Source: an uncultured Coriobacteriaceae bacterium (GTDB lineage: Bacteria; Actinomycetota; Coriobacteriia; Coriobacteriales; Atopobiaceae). Taken from it: DNA of 64,000 bases. Both the position numbers and the translations under genes were made by a program. The notes below the pieces were generated by a model. It made no database searches and was not told the DNA's origin. It was given only the letters and a program-made list of their open reading frames with translations. Numbering within the stretch: position 1 is the stretch's first letter; each line of letters opens with the position of its first letter. Shown one piece after another: positions 9,519 to 18,254 of this stretch. Location: NCBI GenBank assembly GCA_902793195.1, contig CADBCS010000003.1, positions 55,731 to 119,730 on the forward strand. The letters are read 5' to 3'.

Positions 9519-10679
9519 ATGCCGATAATGGAGCCACGCGAACCTGACGCTCAGCATGCGCAGGCGGCTCCCCTCATGCGGGCTCGCCGCGACGTGTGCT
9601 CGACGTTGCGCAGGGCGATTAGGGCGATGCGGCGAGAGCACGAGGAGCGGTTGCACCTCAATGTGCTGTGCCTCGACCAGGTCTCCAACACCTTTTGGGA
9701 TGCTCGGCGCACGCAGAAGAGCATCCTCAACCCGTATCTCCCGACCCTGTGCGCAAACGGGGCGGTGGATCCCGATAACGTGGAGGAGCGCAAGCTCATA
9801 GAGTACGTGGTGTTCGTCCAAGGACACGACGAGCTGCGCTACTTATTGCCGGACGATCGTTTGACCGAGCGCATCGCGCGTTGGTGGCGCGGTCACGGCA
9901 CGTCCTTCCTTCTTGCTGACGAAGACGACCTGGATGCCCTCGAGCACTACGTTCTTCACGGTGACGACGAGCAGACCCGCGCGATCGCGTTTGGCCGTCT
10001 TACCGGCTTCTGGCATTGGGAGAGGTGCGACGCGTTCAGTCACGTCACCTACGGCTGCGAACCCGTGACCACATACGACAACGGTCGGGCCCTGCGCCTT
10101 TGCGAGACGGTCCTTGCCACCACGGAGCCGTACGCACCATGGAACTATCCCACGCCGCCCATCGATGCGCTTCGCGAGGGGGCACGCCAGGTGACGGAGC
10201 ACGTATCGTATGGGCGCGTGTTCTGGAACGACCTCACCGGCGTGGGCGAATATGCGCGCGCCGTCGCCGCGCGGCTGGGGCAGGCCGAGGCCATCGAGCA
10301 CTGGCTGCTCGGCTGCCTGTGGTTCTGCTCGATTACCGACGACGACTTTCGCAGCGACGACGCACCTTATCTCGACGTAATCGACGCGATTGAGGACAGG
10401 CAGGACGCGCAGTGGCTGCTAACGATGCGAAACATAGACGGAAACAGGCTCTCCCAGGCGCTCATGCGTGCAATCGTCGCCAGTGGAGGGGCCGACCATG
10501 AGAATCTTCTCGATTACCTTGACGCGGCCCAGATCCGCGCGTGGCATGGCGAGTCGACGGCGATGACGGTATGCGACCTGTTGCGGGTCATCCTGCGCTA
10601 CCCCACCAACACCATCTGCCGCGCTCTCAACCGTCTTGCGCTCATCAGCGTCCTGGACCGAGCGTCTTGCGCATCCTGA
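9519..10679 (+). CDS. Protein of unknown function (386 aa)
   Basis: A 386-aa soluble, mostly helical protein with no signal or membrane segment and no family I recognise. AAGGAG lies 6 bases before the ATG. Noticeable are a basic helix near the start (RRAIRAMRREHEERLHL), many His/Trp residues (RWWRGHG, FWHWERCDAF) and an acidic middle. Its last 35 bases overlap the 3' end of the opposing GNAT gene. Confidence 0.6.
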   Translation: MPIMEPREPDAQHAQAAPLMRARRDVCSTLRRAIRAMRREHEERLHLNVLCLDQVSNTFWDARRTQKSILNPYLPTLCANGAVDPDNVEERKLIEYVVFVQGHDELRYLLPDDRLTERIARWWRGHGTSFLLADEDDLDALEHYVLHGDDEQTRAIAFGRLTGFWHWERCDAFSHVTYGCEPVTTYDNGRALRLCETVLATTEPYAPWNYPTPPIDALREGARQVTEHVSYGRVFWNDLTGVGEYARAVAARLGQAEAIEHWLLGCLWFCSITDDDFRSDDAPYLDVIDAIEDRQDAQWLLTMRNIDGNRLSQALMRAIVASGGADHENLLDYLDAAQIRAWHGESTAMTVCDLLRVILRYPTNTICRALNRLALISVLDRASCAS

Positions 10680-11097
10680 CGCAGTCGAACACGCCGCTCC
10701 TAAAGACCGTCTCGCCCGCCTGCTCGTATCCGAGCTTTTGGTAGAAGCCAGCGGCCATCGTACGAGCGTCTATGGTGACCTGCTCAATGCCGCACTCGGC
10801 CATCCAGCGCTCGGCCTCCCCCACGAGTCTGCGCCCCAACTGCTGTCCGCGGTACTCCGGAAGGACCACCACCCTGCCGAGCATCGCGACCTTCGGGGCC
10901 GTCTGGTAGAAGCGGCAGGTGGCGACGGGGTAGCCCCCGTCCAGGAGCACGACGTATTTGGAATAGTCACCGTCGTGCTCGTCGAACTCCTCGCGCAGGG
11001 AGATGTGATGCTGCCGGTTCATTCCCTGGATTCGCACCGAGTAGGCACCCGCACGTTGCCACTCCTCAACCGCCCTCATCACTTCCAGCGCATCCAT
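10645..11097 (-). CDS. GNAT-family N-acetyltransferase
   Basis: A 150-aa acetyl-CoA-dependent transferase. Motif A is VVLPEYRGQQLGRRLV (RGxxxGxxL) and the C-terminal part DARTMAAGFYQKLGYEQAGE is the usual motif B. I prefer the ATG at 11097 because GAGGAG is 8 bases upstream; the frame opens six codons earlier. The overall form is close to the ElaA/YjcF subgroup of small-molecule acetyltransferases, but the substrate is unknown. Confidence 0.82.
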   Translation of the reverse strand: MDALEVMRAVEEWQRAGAYSVRIQGMNRQHHISLREEFDEHDGDYSKYVVLLDGGYPVATCRFYQTAPKVAMLGRVVVLPEYRGQQLGRRLVGEAERWMAECGIEQVTIDARTMAAGFYQKLGYEQAGETVFRSGVFDCVRMRKTLGPGR

Positions 11098-11305
11098 GTG
11101 CGTACTCCTCGTCACGCAAAATTCGTGACCGCATTATACCGTGAGCGGACTCGCCGGCCTCGATGGAAACGGTGTCGCCATCCCCCAGCTTAGCGGCCGT
11201 CTTCGTCGCGACCTCCGTGCCGCTAACCGTCGCCGGTCCCTCAAGCGCATCTTGTCCTTGGCGGGAATGACTGGTCTCAAAGGGACGGTCCCCTTTGGTG
11301 CAGTG

Positions 11306-11336
11306 CCAGCCGCGGGGTATTGTCCCCCGCGGCTGG
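11306..11336 (-). terminator. Hairpin downstream of the ChW-repeat gene
   Basis: A perfect 12-bp G+C-rich stem (CCAGCCGCGGGG with its complement) and a 7-base loop, 15 bases past the stop of the ChW-repeat gene. A second, weaker hairpin of the GGGACGGTCCC type lies at 11278-11297. Confidence 0.7.
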
Positions 11337-11350
11337 TAGGGGCCCTCGTC

Positions 11351-13018
11351 CTACTTCCTCGCGAACGGCTTGGCGCAGTTCTGAGCGACGCCCTTGTACG
11401 TGGCGTCGGGCGCGGGTCCGCCCTTCGCCACGAGCACGACCTGCACGGCCTCGGCGCGGCGGGACATCCCCTGGGTGCCAGCGGACTCGCCGTTTTTCGC
11501 CCATGCCATCCAGCCGACGCGCTGCACGTGAACGCGGTAGTAGACGTCATATGCGTCCTTGACCGCCCCAGTGAGGCGAATCTGCACGGCCTCCATGCGG
11601 CGGGACTTGCCTTCGGTGCCACTCACCTTGCCGTCTGCCTTCCAAGACTTCTCCCAGCCGGTCTTCTGCACGTGCCCGCGGTACTCGATGCCGCCCGCGA
11701 CGCCGTTGGGGAGCTTGAGGGTGAGGGCCTCCATGCGGCGGGATCTGCCGGTTGTGCCCGCGGCGCCGCCGTCGGCAACCGCCGTCATCCAGCCGATGCG
11801 CTGTACGTGGGCAGTGACGGTTGGGGTTGGCACGGCGTCTGGAATGGTTATCTCCACGTCGGCCGTAGGCGTGCCGGAGACGACGACTTTGCCGTCCTCG
11901 AGTTTCGCAGTGACGCCGTTGCTCACTATGGGCTCGAAGTCCTCGAAGTGGTAGCCGTCGCTGGCCGTGAAGGTCACGGACTCGATCGCGACGCCCTCCT
12001 CGACGGTCTGCTCGGTGTTGCCGCCGGCGGAGTGGGCGTTCCTGCCACCGGAGAGGGTTACGCTAAATGTGACGACGGCCTCCGGGAACTGCACCTTCTT
12101 GAAGTCCTTCATGTCGCTCAGTGAGTAATCTCCGCTTGCGATGGTCTCTCTGCCCTGGGTGCCCTCAGCGTTCGTCCAACCGGTACCAGAGATGGCGCTG
12201 GTCAGCGTTGCGTCATTGTCGTAGAACGCCATGCCCCTACTTCCAAAGCCCGTGGCCGTCAGCTCCGCGCCATCGTTTACGACGATGCTTGTTTTGGCAT
12301 CGACGCCACAGGACACTGAGCTGGGCTGCCCTGTCGGCTCGACCCCGGTGGCAGACAGCTTGCCGTCTATGACGAGATTGTTGGCGAGGACTCCGGCGTT
12401 GTATCCGTAGCTCCCGCCACTGGCTGTCAGCGTACCCTCGCCGGCAATGGTCAGCAGATAGTCCTTTGCCATAATGCCATAGCTATAGGGCTTCGATCCC
12501 TCGCTGGGACCGGTAACCGTGCTGTCAGCCACTACGTTGATTGTCAGGTTGTCGAGCTCAGCCCTGATTGTGCCGTACTGGTCATTACCGTTGGTTGTGC
12601 ACCCTGCAGCGTCACCATCGATAGTGGCGCCATCCAACGTGAGGGTGTTGCTTTCCGCGTCGTAACTCGCGACGACGGGATCGCTTCCGGTAATGCTCGC
12701 CGCGTTCGCGCTCGTCACCTGCGTGTCGCCGACCCAGAGGGGGTACTCGTAATAGAGCCCAAGCTTGTATGCAGTCTCTTTCGATTCCCCATCACCGCTG
12801 ACAATCCAGAATCCAAGAGGAGTTGGCTCTTCATCACCCGCGACTAGAAAAGATCCACCAGGCGAAAGCGCAGAATACCAGCCGCCATCAGAGGCACGAT
12901 ATTTGATTTCGCCGAGCGTGAATTGACCGTGCATAGTGCAACCGGAACCGAGCGTTACCGTGCGTGTAGAGGTGAGTCCGAGGGTCATCCCGGCCCGACG
13001 CGATCCTACTTCTCGCAA
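11351..13018 (-). pseudogene. ChW-repeat surface protein, missing its N-terminus
   Basis: About 555 codons of a secreted-type protein. The C-terminal 150 residues are three ChW (clostridial hydrophobic with conserved W) repeats, each with VQR/KxGW and a SRRxEA motif (RSRRMEALTL, KSRRMEAVQI, MSRRAEAVQV). The middle has beta-helix-like repeats (TLTLDGATIDGD, VVNDGAELTATG) and one bacterial Ig-like/InlB-type module. No signal peptide can be found: the frame begins inside the last codons of the EAL gene with TTG 13018, and the first ATG (12988) has no good ribosome site. I infer that the 5' end was lost by recombination with the EAL locus. Confidence is high for the domains, moderate for pseudogene status. 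Confidence 0.7.
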
Positions 13019-13779
13019 AGCGCCTTAAACGACTGAAGGTCCATGGGTTGCGCGAACAGATAGCCCATGCCCACGCCAATGCCCGCTGCCACCAGCATGT
13101 GCGCCTCCTCCGACTGCTCGACGCGCTCGGCGCACAGCCTTATGCCAAGCTCCTTGGCCACGCTCACGAGCTCGGGAAGCATCTCTGGCCGATCTCGCCA
13201 AATGGAGGCCGAGACCTTGACATGTCGAATGCCCAGCTCGGCGATCGTGCGCAAACCCTCGGTTCCGGTTTGCAAGTTGTCGGCCACAACCACAAAGCCA
13301 TCGGCAACGGCCGTACGCACCAACTGCTCAACACCCTCGTCTCCCTTGAGCAGCGTTGCCTCGCTCAGTTCGATGCTTACGTTACCATGTGGCGCCTTGT
13401 GCCAATCGGCCGTTGCTGCCAGACGCTTGGAGAATTCGGGATCCTTCCCGTGCTGGTACGAGATGTTGAGAGCTATGGGCACGGCTGCCTCCGTGCCCAC
13501 AACGCTCCCTATGTACTCGGTAAGCCCATCGATCATAAACCAGTCAAGCCCACAGATGGTGTTCGTGTGCTCCAGCGATGGCACGAACAGTGCGGCAGGG
13601 ATTACGGAACCGTCCTCCGGCAGGGTCCATCGCACGAGGGCCTCGCCCGCCAAGATCTTCCCATTTGCCATGTCGTATAGCGGTTGCACATAGGGCACGA
13701 ACTCGTTTTCCTCAACCGCACGGGCAACATCCACGGTAATGAGCCTGTCATCCTCGGCACGAATCTCATCATCTGTCAT
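13006..13779 (-). CDS. EAL-domain protein, probably catalytically impaired
   Basis: A 257-aa stand-alone EAL domain, the fold of cyclic-di-GMP phosphodiesterases. Recognisable elements are GEALVRW (the EAL motif), ALNISYQ, SIELSEA, HVKVSASIW (Lys of the IKID position) and AERVEQSEEA. The metal-binding DDFGTG loop reads DNLQTG, so the second Asp is Asn. That loss usually means no hydrolysis and a binding or regulatory role. There is no GGDEF domain and no sensor. ATG 13779 has GAGGT 6 bases upstream. The gene stops exactly where the truncated ChW gene begins. Confidence 0.8.
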   Translation of the reverse strand: MTDDEIRAEDDRLITVDVARAVEENEFVPYVQPLYDMANGKILAGEALVRWTLPEDGSVIPAALFVPSLEHTNTICGLDWFMIDGLTEYIGSVVGTEAAVPIALNISYQHGKDPEFSKRLAATADWHKAPHGNVSIELSEATLLKGDEGVEQLVRTAVADGFVVVADNLQTGTEGLRTIAELGIRHVKVSASIWRDRPEMLPELVSVAKELGIRLCAERVEQSEEAHMLVAAGIGVGMGYLFAQPMDLQSFKALCEK

Positions 13780-13950
13780 TTGGGTACCTCACAATCCAAA
13801 AGCGTCTGCAACTGCCACACTACAACCAACACCGGCCGCTTTAGGGGCCCCATCGGTCAAGAGAACAGCACGGCCTGCGTGTGGCACGGCTCGTGAATCC
13901 TACCCATGGGAAACGATCTAGCAAAGAGTGCGTATCCCTCTCGCAGTCGC

Positions 13951-14484
13951 TCACCCGTCAAGCAAACGCTCCATCACGACGAACGGCACCAGGGAGCGGC
14001 CATCGGGATTGACGTCCAAGTCTCCCGACCCCACCACCGAGAAGCCCTCACTGCGGTACAGCGCTATCGCGGGCGCGTTGTTCGCCGTGGCATCGAGCCT
14101 CGCCGTGCGCATGCCCCTCTGTGCTGCCCGCGCAAGGCACGCACGCAGAATCGCACGCGACAGGCCCTGGCCCCTCTCGCCCACGCGCACCACAAGCAGG
14201 TGTATTACGCATACGAGCTCGTTCGGCACATCCGCAAGCCAGTCGACGCCCCGGTAGTCGTGCCCAAGGTCGTGGTCGGTCCCGACCGCTGCCAAAAGCG
14301 CGCCATCCCTCTCGGCAACCAACGCACCGCCATTTGCAATGAGCCCACGCACAAAGCCTGAAGTCGGATGCCCATCGCGCCTCCAGCAGCAGTCGTAAGG
14401 CGTCCCAGCCATCACATCGGATGCCTCGTGATACAGATTCATTATTCCGGCAAAGTCGCCCATGTCTGCCTGACGTATGCGCAC
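13951..14484 (-). CDS. GNAT-family N-acetyltransferase
   Basis: A 177-aa acetyltransferase starting with GTG 14484 (AGGGAG 7 bases upstream; the GTG two codons earlier is too close to that site). The acetyl-CoA loop is VRVGERGQGLSRAIL, followed by LDATANNAPAIALYRSEGFSVVG, the normal C-terminal half. The family covers amino-acid and protein targets, so the substrate is open. It is divergent from the alpha/beta hydrolase gene; the region of about 210 bases between them should hold both promoters. Confidence 0.82.
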   Translation of the reverse strand: MRIRQADMGDFAGIMNLYHEASDVMAGTPYDCCWRRDGHPTSGFVRGLIANGGALVAERDGALLAAVGTDHDLGHDYRGVDWLADVPNELVCVIHLLVVRVGERGQGLSRAILRACLARAAQRGMRTARLDATANNAPAIALYRSEGFSVVGSGDLDVNPDGRSLVPFVVMERLLDG

Positions 14485-14696
14485 GAACACACTCCCTTCG
14501 ATAGCATTTCATGCAGTGTATCGTACGCCGACACTGAGGTGCATGGCCAACCGTAAATCCCTGCCACGAACTCGTGCTGGGTTGTCTGCACCCACGCGCT
14601 CGCCGCCGTGACGCCCATTGGGCGGATGGTCGGGCCCCAACGTCGGCCAATGACATATGATTATTTCATTGTATTCATTTGTGAAAGGAGCACATC

Positions 14697-15623
14697 ATGC
14701 TGCACGAGGTCAGGTTTCCCTCCCACAACGGTCGCGACGAGGTGACGGGGTGGATCTATGTTCCCGCCTGCGAGCCCGTTGGCGTGCTCCAGCTGGTTCA
14801 CGGATTCGGCGAGCACTCTCGCCGCTACCTCCACATGATCGTCGCGCTCATGGATGCCGGGTTTATCGTTGCCGCAAACGACCATGTGGGCCACGGCGCC
14901 ACGGCAATCGCAAACGGCACGTGGGGCGACTGGGGCGACGCCGGACCACACACCATGATGGAGGACGAGAAGCTCTTCCACGACGCGGTGGTGCAGAAGT
15001 ATCCCGACCTCCCCTACTTCATGTTCGGCCATTCCATGGGATCAATGATTGCCCGCGACTTCTCGGCCAAGTACGGCGACCTTCTCTCGGGGGCGATCTA
15101 CTGCGGCACCACGGGCGTGTTCCAAAACGCACCCGCCGTGCGGGACAAGGTAAACGCAGCCGTAGAGGCAGGGCAGGCGCACGAGTCCGACCCGTCGTTT
15201 GTCGCCGAGCTTCTAGGTTGGATGTTCTGTCGCTGCGAGGAGGGCGCAAAGCTCGGCAACGAGTGGATCTGCCACGACCCGTGGGTCCAGAAGGACCACG
15301 CCGAGGACCCCTTCGACGCCTTCACCCATCCCACGCACAACGTCAGCCTGCGCGACTTCATCGACATGATGACCTTCATCCAGGGCAAGGAATGGGCCGA
15401 GAAGGTGCCCACCGACCTGCCCATACTGTTGATTGCGGGAGACCAGGACCCGGTTGGCTGCTTCGGTGAGGGCGTGTACCAGTGCGCCAACTGGCTCGTC
15501 GATACTGGTCACGACGTGATCTGCCAGCTGTGGAGCGGGTATCGTCACGAGATTCACAACTACGACGACATCAAGTTTGACGTAGAGCAGACAATCGTGG
15601 ACTGGCTTGCCCTGCACGCATAG
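14697..15623 (+). CDS. Alpha/beta hydrolase (lysophospholipase/monoacylglycerol lipase type)
   Basis: A 308-aa serine hydrolase of the S33/Hydrolase_4 family. The nucleophile elbow is GHSMGS with Ser113; the oxyanion region is LVHGFGEHSRRY (HGxxEH is typical for monoglyceride lipases); the acid is in IAGDQDPVG and the His in YRHEIHN near the C-terminus. No signal peptide, so it is cytoplasmic. AAAGGAG lies before the ATG. Immediately after the stop come the tandem 30-bp repeats. Confidence 0.87.
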   Translation: MLHEVRFPSHNGRDEVTGWIYVPACEPVGVLQLVHGFGEHSRRYLHMIVALMDAGFIVAANDHVGHGATAIANGTWGDWGDAGPHTMMEDEKLFHDAVVQKYPDLPYFMFGHSMGSMIARDFSAKYGDLLSGAIYCGTTGVFQNAPAVRDKVNAAVEAGQAHESDPSFVAELLGWMFCRCEEGAKLGNEWICHDPWVQKDHAEDPFDAFTHPTHNVSLRDFIDMMTFIQGKEWAEKVPTDLPILLIAGDQDPVGCFGEGVYQCANWLVDTGHDVICQLWSGYRHEIHNYDDIKFDVEQTIVDWLALHA

Positions 15624-15624
15624 T

Positions 15625-15746
15625 GGAACAGGGTGGAACAGGGGACATGTGGAACAGGGGACGGGTTTTTCGTTCCAAAACTGTGGAACAGGGGACGGGT
15701 TTTTCGTTCCAAAACTGGAACAGGGGACGGGTTTTTCGTTCCAAAA
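15625..15746. repeat. Three tandem copies of a 30-bp repeat plus partial copies
   Basis: Identical 30-bp units at 15651-15680, 15685-15714 and 15717-15746, separated by 4 and 2 bases. Each begins GGAACAGGGGACGGG and ends TTCGTTCCAAAA, so each unit has GGAAC/GTTCC inverted ends around a G-run and a T-run. Shorter pieces of the same unit (GGAACAGGG, GGAACAGGGGAC) stand at 15625 and 15635. All frames through it are low complexity; I see no gene. Confidence 0.9.
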
Positions 15747-15875
15747 CGACGAGACGGAGGTCTCCGCACCGCGCCCTCGTCTTCGCGTGCGACAGCAAGG
15801 CGCCTCAATTCTCATTCTGCGACTTCAGCGGGCATCCTCAGCGTGGGCCAGCCGCGGGCATTGAAAATGTCACCG

Positions 15876-15905
15876 TTGACTGAAGCCGGCGTCAGTGAGT
15901 AAAAT
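15876..15905 (+). promoter_or_regulatory. Sigma-70-like promoter for a small antisense RNA
   Basis: TTGACT (15876-15881) and TAAAAT (15900-15905) separated by 18 bases. It points into a short transcript that ends at a U-rich terminator about 95 bases on, without an open frame. Confidence 0.6.
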
Positions 15906-15911
15906 ACGAAT

Positions 15912-16005
15912 GACGGCAGCCTAGTCGTTGTAAGACGCATCTAGGCAGCGCCGTCTGGGAATGGACTAGGGCCTATGGCGCTGCAACGCCGGCCCTATTC
16001 TTTTG
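15912..16005 (+). ncRNA. Candidate antisense RNA of a type I toxin-antitoxin pair
   Basis: Predicted from the promoter at 15876-15905 and a terminator hairpin near 15970-15997 (GGGCC and GGCG arms with their complements) followed by TATTCTTTT. The 5' part can fold on GACGGC...GCCGTC. The RNA runs towards the 3' end of the small hydrophobic ORF on the other strand and ends just at its stop, as antitoxin RNAs of Fst- or TxpA-like systems do. It carries GGCGCUGC, complementary to GCAGCGCC in the presumed toxin leader. No expression evidence is available. Confidence 0.45.
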
Positions 16006-16007
16006 TC

Positions 16008-16154
16008 TCAACCCCTCAGGTGCTTTGGCCTGTGTTTGTCATCGCGTGCGTCGGGATGGTCATCCTCCTTTCCCGAGCCTCTGAGCTCGAAGTATGCCTT
16101 CAGTACTCCCAGGAGCACTGTCAGCAGCTGCAGAACAGCAAGCAGAACTTCCAT
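16008..16154 (-). CDS. Small hydrophobic peptide, candidate type I toxin
   Basis: A 48-aa ORF with a good ribosome site (GAAAGGAG, 5 bases before the ATG). Residues 1-24 form one hydrophobic helix (MEVLLAVLQLLTVLLGVLKA) and residues 25-48 a charged tail rich in Asp, Lys, Arg and His. This is the shape of type I membrane toxins and of so-called holin-like toxins; no certain family match can be claimed. Its 3' end meets the terminator of a convergent RNA, and a 12-bp inverted repeat flanks the gene (15941-15952 with 16180-16191). It could also be an unrelated small membrane peptide. Confidence 0.5.
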   Translation of the reverse strand: MEVLLAVLQLLTVLLGVLKAYFELRGSGKEDDHPDARDDKHRPKHLRG

Positions 16155-16264
16155 GGCAACTCCTTTCTATCGAAGCAAAGGCGCTGCCTAGCACTGACGA
16201 GGCTAACCGTCAGACGTGGGTTTATCTTACACCTATCGCGGGAGTGTGCGCAGTCAATCGGGGA

Positions 16265-16295
16265 CTGAGAAAAGGGGTTTGGCCCCTTTTCTCAG
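16265..16295. terminator. Hairpin terminator downstream of the NADAR gene
   Basis: A perfect 13-bp stem (CTGAGAAAAGGGG with its complement) and a 5-base loop, 15 bases after the stop of the NADAR gene on the minus strand. A-rich and T-rich arms make it usable from both sides. Confidence 0.75.
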
Positions 16296-16310
16296 AGCAG
16301 AGCGCGAGTA

Positions 16311-17174
16311 TCAAATCCGCCCGAGCCGCACCTGCAACGCCAACTCATCCAGCAGCTCGCCCCATCCGGCAATGGGCAGGCCTTCGCCCATGTTGAGGCG
16401 CATGGACTCATCGATGTCGCCGATGCTCGCCCTGACCTCCCCGAGCACTCCCTTTGCGTCGTGGTAGTGAGGGACGTGCTGCGCCACGATGGTCGCGTAC
16501 ATGAGGGCGAACTGCCTCGTGGTCGGCACTCGCGAGAGCTCCAGCAGGTTCATGTTCCAAACGTGCGAGGTCGTCAAGGCATCGACGGGCCATTCGAGCA
16601 CCCCGTCCTTGGCGCTCAGCTGGCGCAGGTCGGACCGGACGCCCGCGAGCGTCCTTCCGAGAAGATTCCTCCCGTACCAATTGGCGGGGTCGTCGAGCTT
16701 CGGGTTGCCCGGGAAGAAGCCCACGCCCCACTTGGTGTCATTGGTTCCCGCAGCCTCTCCCAGCACGGCCGAACCCGTGGAGAGCAGGTCGTTGAGCAGG
16801 CGCTCGTAGTGGACGAACTTCTTCCTCAGCCCCACGCGCATGAGCTGCTGGTTGACGGCGTCCCACACCTCGTCGGAGTAGCCGTGCACCTGCTTGCCGA
16901 GGTGCTTGACCGTGCCCTGGTCGGTTGCCGAGAAGATCTTCTCCGCTATGTCGGGGTCACGGAAGACCTGCGCCTTCTGCCACATCATCCAGTGCTCGCC
17001 CGTGGGAAACGTGGTCCCGCAGTACTCGAACGGGGCCTCGTACCAGTTGCTGAGGTAGCCGTCCCTCTCGTACTCGTGGTAGAAGGTGACGATGTTGGGG
17101 CGGACCCACGTGTCGTCGAGCTCGGCCTTAAAGCGCTCGACAGCGTTGCGCTCGCCCTCAGTAAAGTACACCAC
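16311..17174 (-). CDS. NADAR-domain protein (DUF1768/YbiA-like)
   Basis: About 287 aa. The NADAR (NAD/ADP-ribose) domain has NWYEAPFEYCGTTFPTGEHW, MMWQKAQVFRD, the glycine-rich NDTKWGVGFFPGN and NLLGRTLAGVR, the family's conserved blocks. Known NADAR proteins hydrolyse N-glycosidic bonds, including removal of ADP-ribose from guanine in DNA as antitoxins of DarT1-type toxins, or riboflavin intermediates (YbiA/RibX). No toxin gene is seen next to this copy. The C-terminal 90 residues (about 195-287) are a helical extension also seen in the second NADAR gene. The start is uncertain: GTG 17174 has AGGA 6 bases upstream; the frame is open to 17249. Confidence 0.8.
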   Translation of the reverse strand: MVYFTEGERNAVERFKAELDDTWVRPNIVTFYHEYERDGYLSNWYEAPFEYCGTTFPTGEHWMMWQKAQVFRDPDIAEKIFSATDQGTVKHLGKQVHGYSDEVWDAVNQQLMRVGLRKKFVHYERLLNDLLSTGSAVLGEAAGTNDTKWGVGFFPGNPKLDDPANWYGRNLLGRTLAGVRSDLRQLSAKDGVLEWPVDALTTSHVWNMNLLELSRVPTTRQFALMYATIVAQHVPHYHDAKGVLGEVRASIGDIDESMRLNMGEGLPIAGWGELLDELALQVRLGRI

Positions 17175-17209
17175 GTGTTTTCCTGCACGGGCTCCGACTC
17201 CTCCAGATT

Positions 17210-17411
17210 CTATTTGAAGACGGCCTTCTCCCCGTCCTTGTTTATCCAAGCGCTCCTAATGACGTCTTCGCGACGAAGGCGCTCGAATTCCGAGACGAAG
17301 AAGGACTTGAGGGACGCGTAGTCGTCGAACTCGCGATGCTCCTCGCCAGTCGCATGGAGCCGGCAGACATGCCCGCTGCCATCTGAGAAATATGCTCTGA
17401 AGAACCCCCAC
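17210..17411 (-). pseudogene. 3' fragment of an unidentified gene
   Basis: A 66-codon stretch with clear coding character (from WWGFFRAYFSDGSGHVCRLH to INKDGEKAVFK, then TAG) opening just after a TGA and containing no start codon. The region to 17622 is open in another frame (MNGMICGLVLLGHNAK...), so the two may once have been one gene joined across a frameshift near 17410. It lies directly upstream of the NADAR gene. I recognise no family. Confidence 0.45.
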
Positions 17412-17693
17412 CACCTTTCTCATCCGAGGGGCCGGTCACCATGGCTACCTTACCCTCCGTTTGACCCACATATCTCGCAGCTTCCGCAAAAGACAGTGCC
17501 ACTCGCAAAACCATTCGCACCATGGTGTTATTATTGTTGGGTGTCGGCGTTTTCTTTGGCTGCACGATCTTCATTTTTGCATTGTGACCAAGTAAAACTA
17601 ACCCACAGATCATACCGTTCATCTCGCCTGTCCAACGCCTGTAGCGACGCGCAGATGATGCTCAACTATCTGGGGACAGTATCGCTCTGGGTA

Positions 17694-18200
17694 TTACGCC
17701 TTTCTGACGAGCACGAAAGTAGTCTCGTCTTGCCTGTAGAGCATCAGGTAGAGACTACCGTCGTCTTGCTTAGAGAGTATGCCAATCATAGATCCCCCAG
17801 ACTTGTCATCCATGTTGACCTCGTAATAGCCAAGGATGTCGCCATTATTCGACATGCGCTTGTCAAGGAAGGTGCTGGCAGTGTTCGAGACACTCCATTC
17901 GCCTGGGTACTCGTTATCGTAAACCTTGATGCTGCACGACTTGTTCATCGAGAAAGATGCGGCGAGGCTAGAATGATTGACGGCAGCTGTCTTCCCGTTG
18001 GCGTCTATAGCCATATATCCCTCCCAGTCACCAGCGATGGGATCGGTGTCTTTCGCGCTTATCGTGTCAGACGCGCAGGCCGTCAATGCCAGCACGGCCA
18101 CTACTGTAAACAGGAACACCCCCAAAAGAGACAGGCAGTGTAACCGCAAGGGGAGCCCAACGCCCAAAGCTTTGTGCCCAATCGATTCCTTGCACCGCAT
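17694..18200 (-). CDS. Lipoprotein of unknown function
   Basis: About 168 aa with a lipoprotein signal: basic start, hydrophobic core LSLLGVFLFTVVAVLALTAC and lipobox LTAC, so the mature protein begins at Cys near residue 42 and is anchored outside the membrane. The mature part (DWEGYMAIDANGK, GEWSVSN, YYEVNMDDKSGG) looks like a small beta-rich domain found in many lipoproteins of Coriobacteriia and Clostridia. I start it at ATG 18200 (GAGGT 9 bases upstream) rather than three codons earlier. The next lipoprotein gene lies 54 bases upstream on the same strand. Confidence 0.75.
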   Translation of the reverse strand: MRCKESIGHKALGVGLPLRLHCLSLLGVFLFTVVAVLALTACASDTISAKDTDPIAGDWEGYMAIDANGKTAAVNHSSLAASFSMNKSCSIKVYDNEYPGEWSVSNTASTFLDKRMSNNGDILGYYEVNMDDKSGGSMIGILSKQDDGSLYLMLYRQDETTFVLVRKA

Positions 18201-18254
18201 CCTGACCATACCTCAATTCCACCTTTCCATCCTACATTGAAGCGGGGATGCCGT

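Noticed and set aside
11141..12124. 327-codon plus-strand frame
   Set aside because: Opposite strand of the ChW-repeat gene, whose repeats are unmistakable.
15651..15746. CRISPR array
   Set aside because: The spacers are only 2 and 4 bases, and no cas genes are nearby.
17242..17622. 126-aa gene on the minus strand as a real protein
   Set aside because: Its second half is out of frame with the better coding stretch 17210-17411; at most the first half is a relic of the same broken gene.
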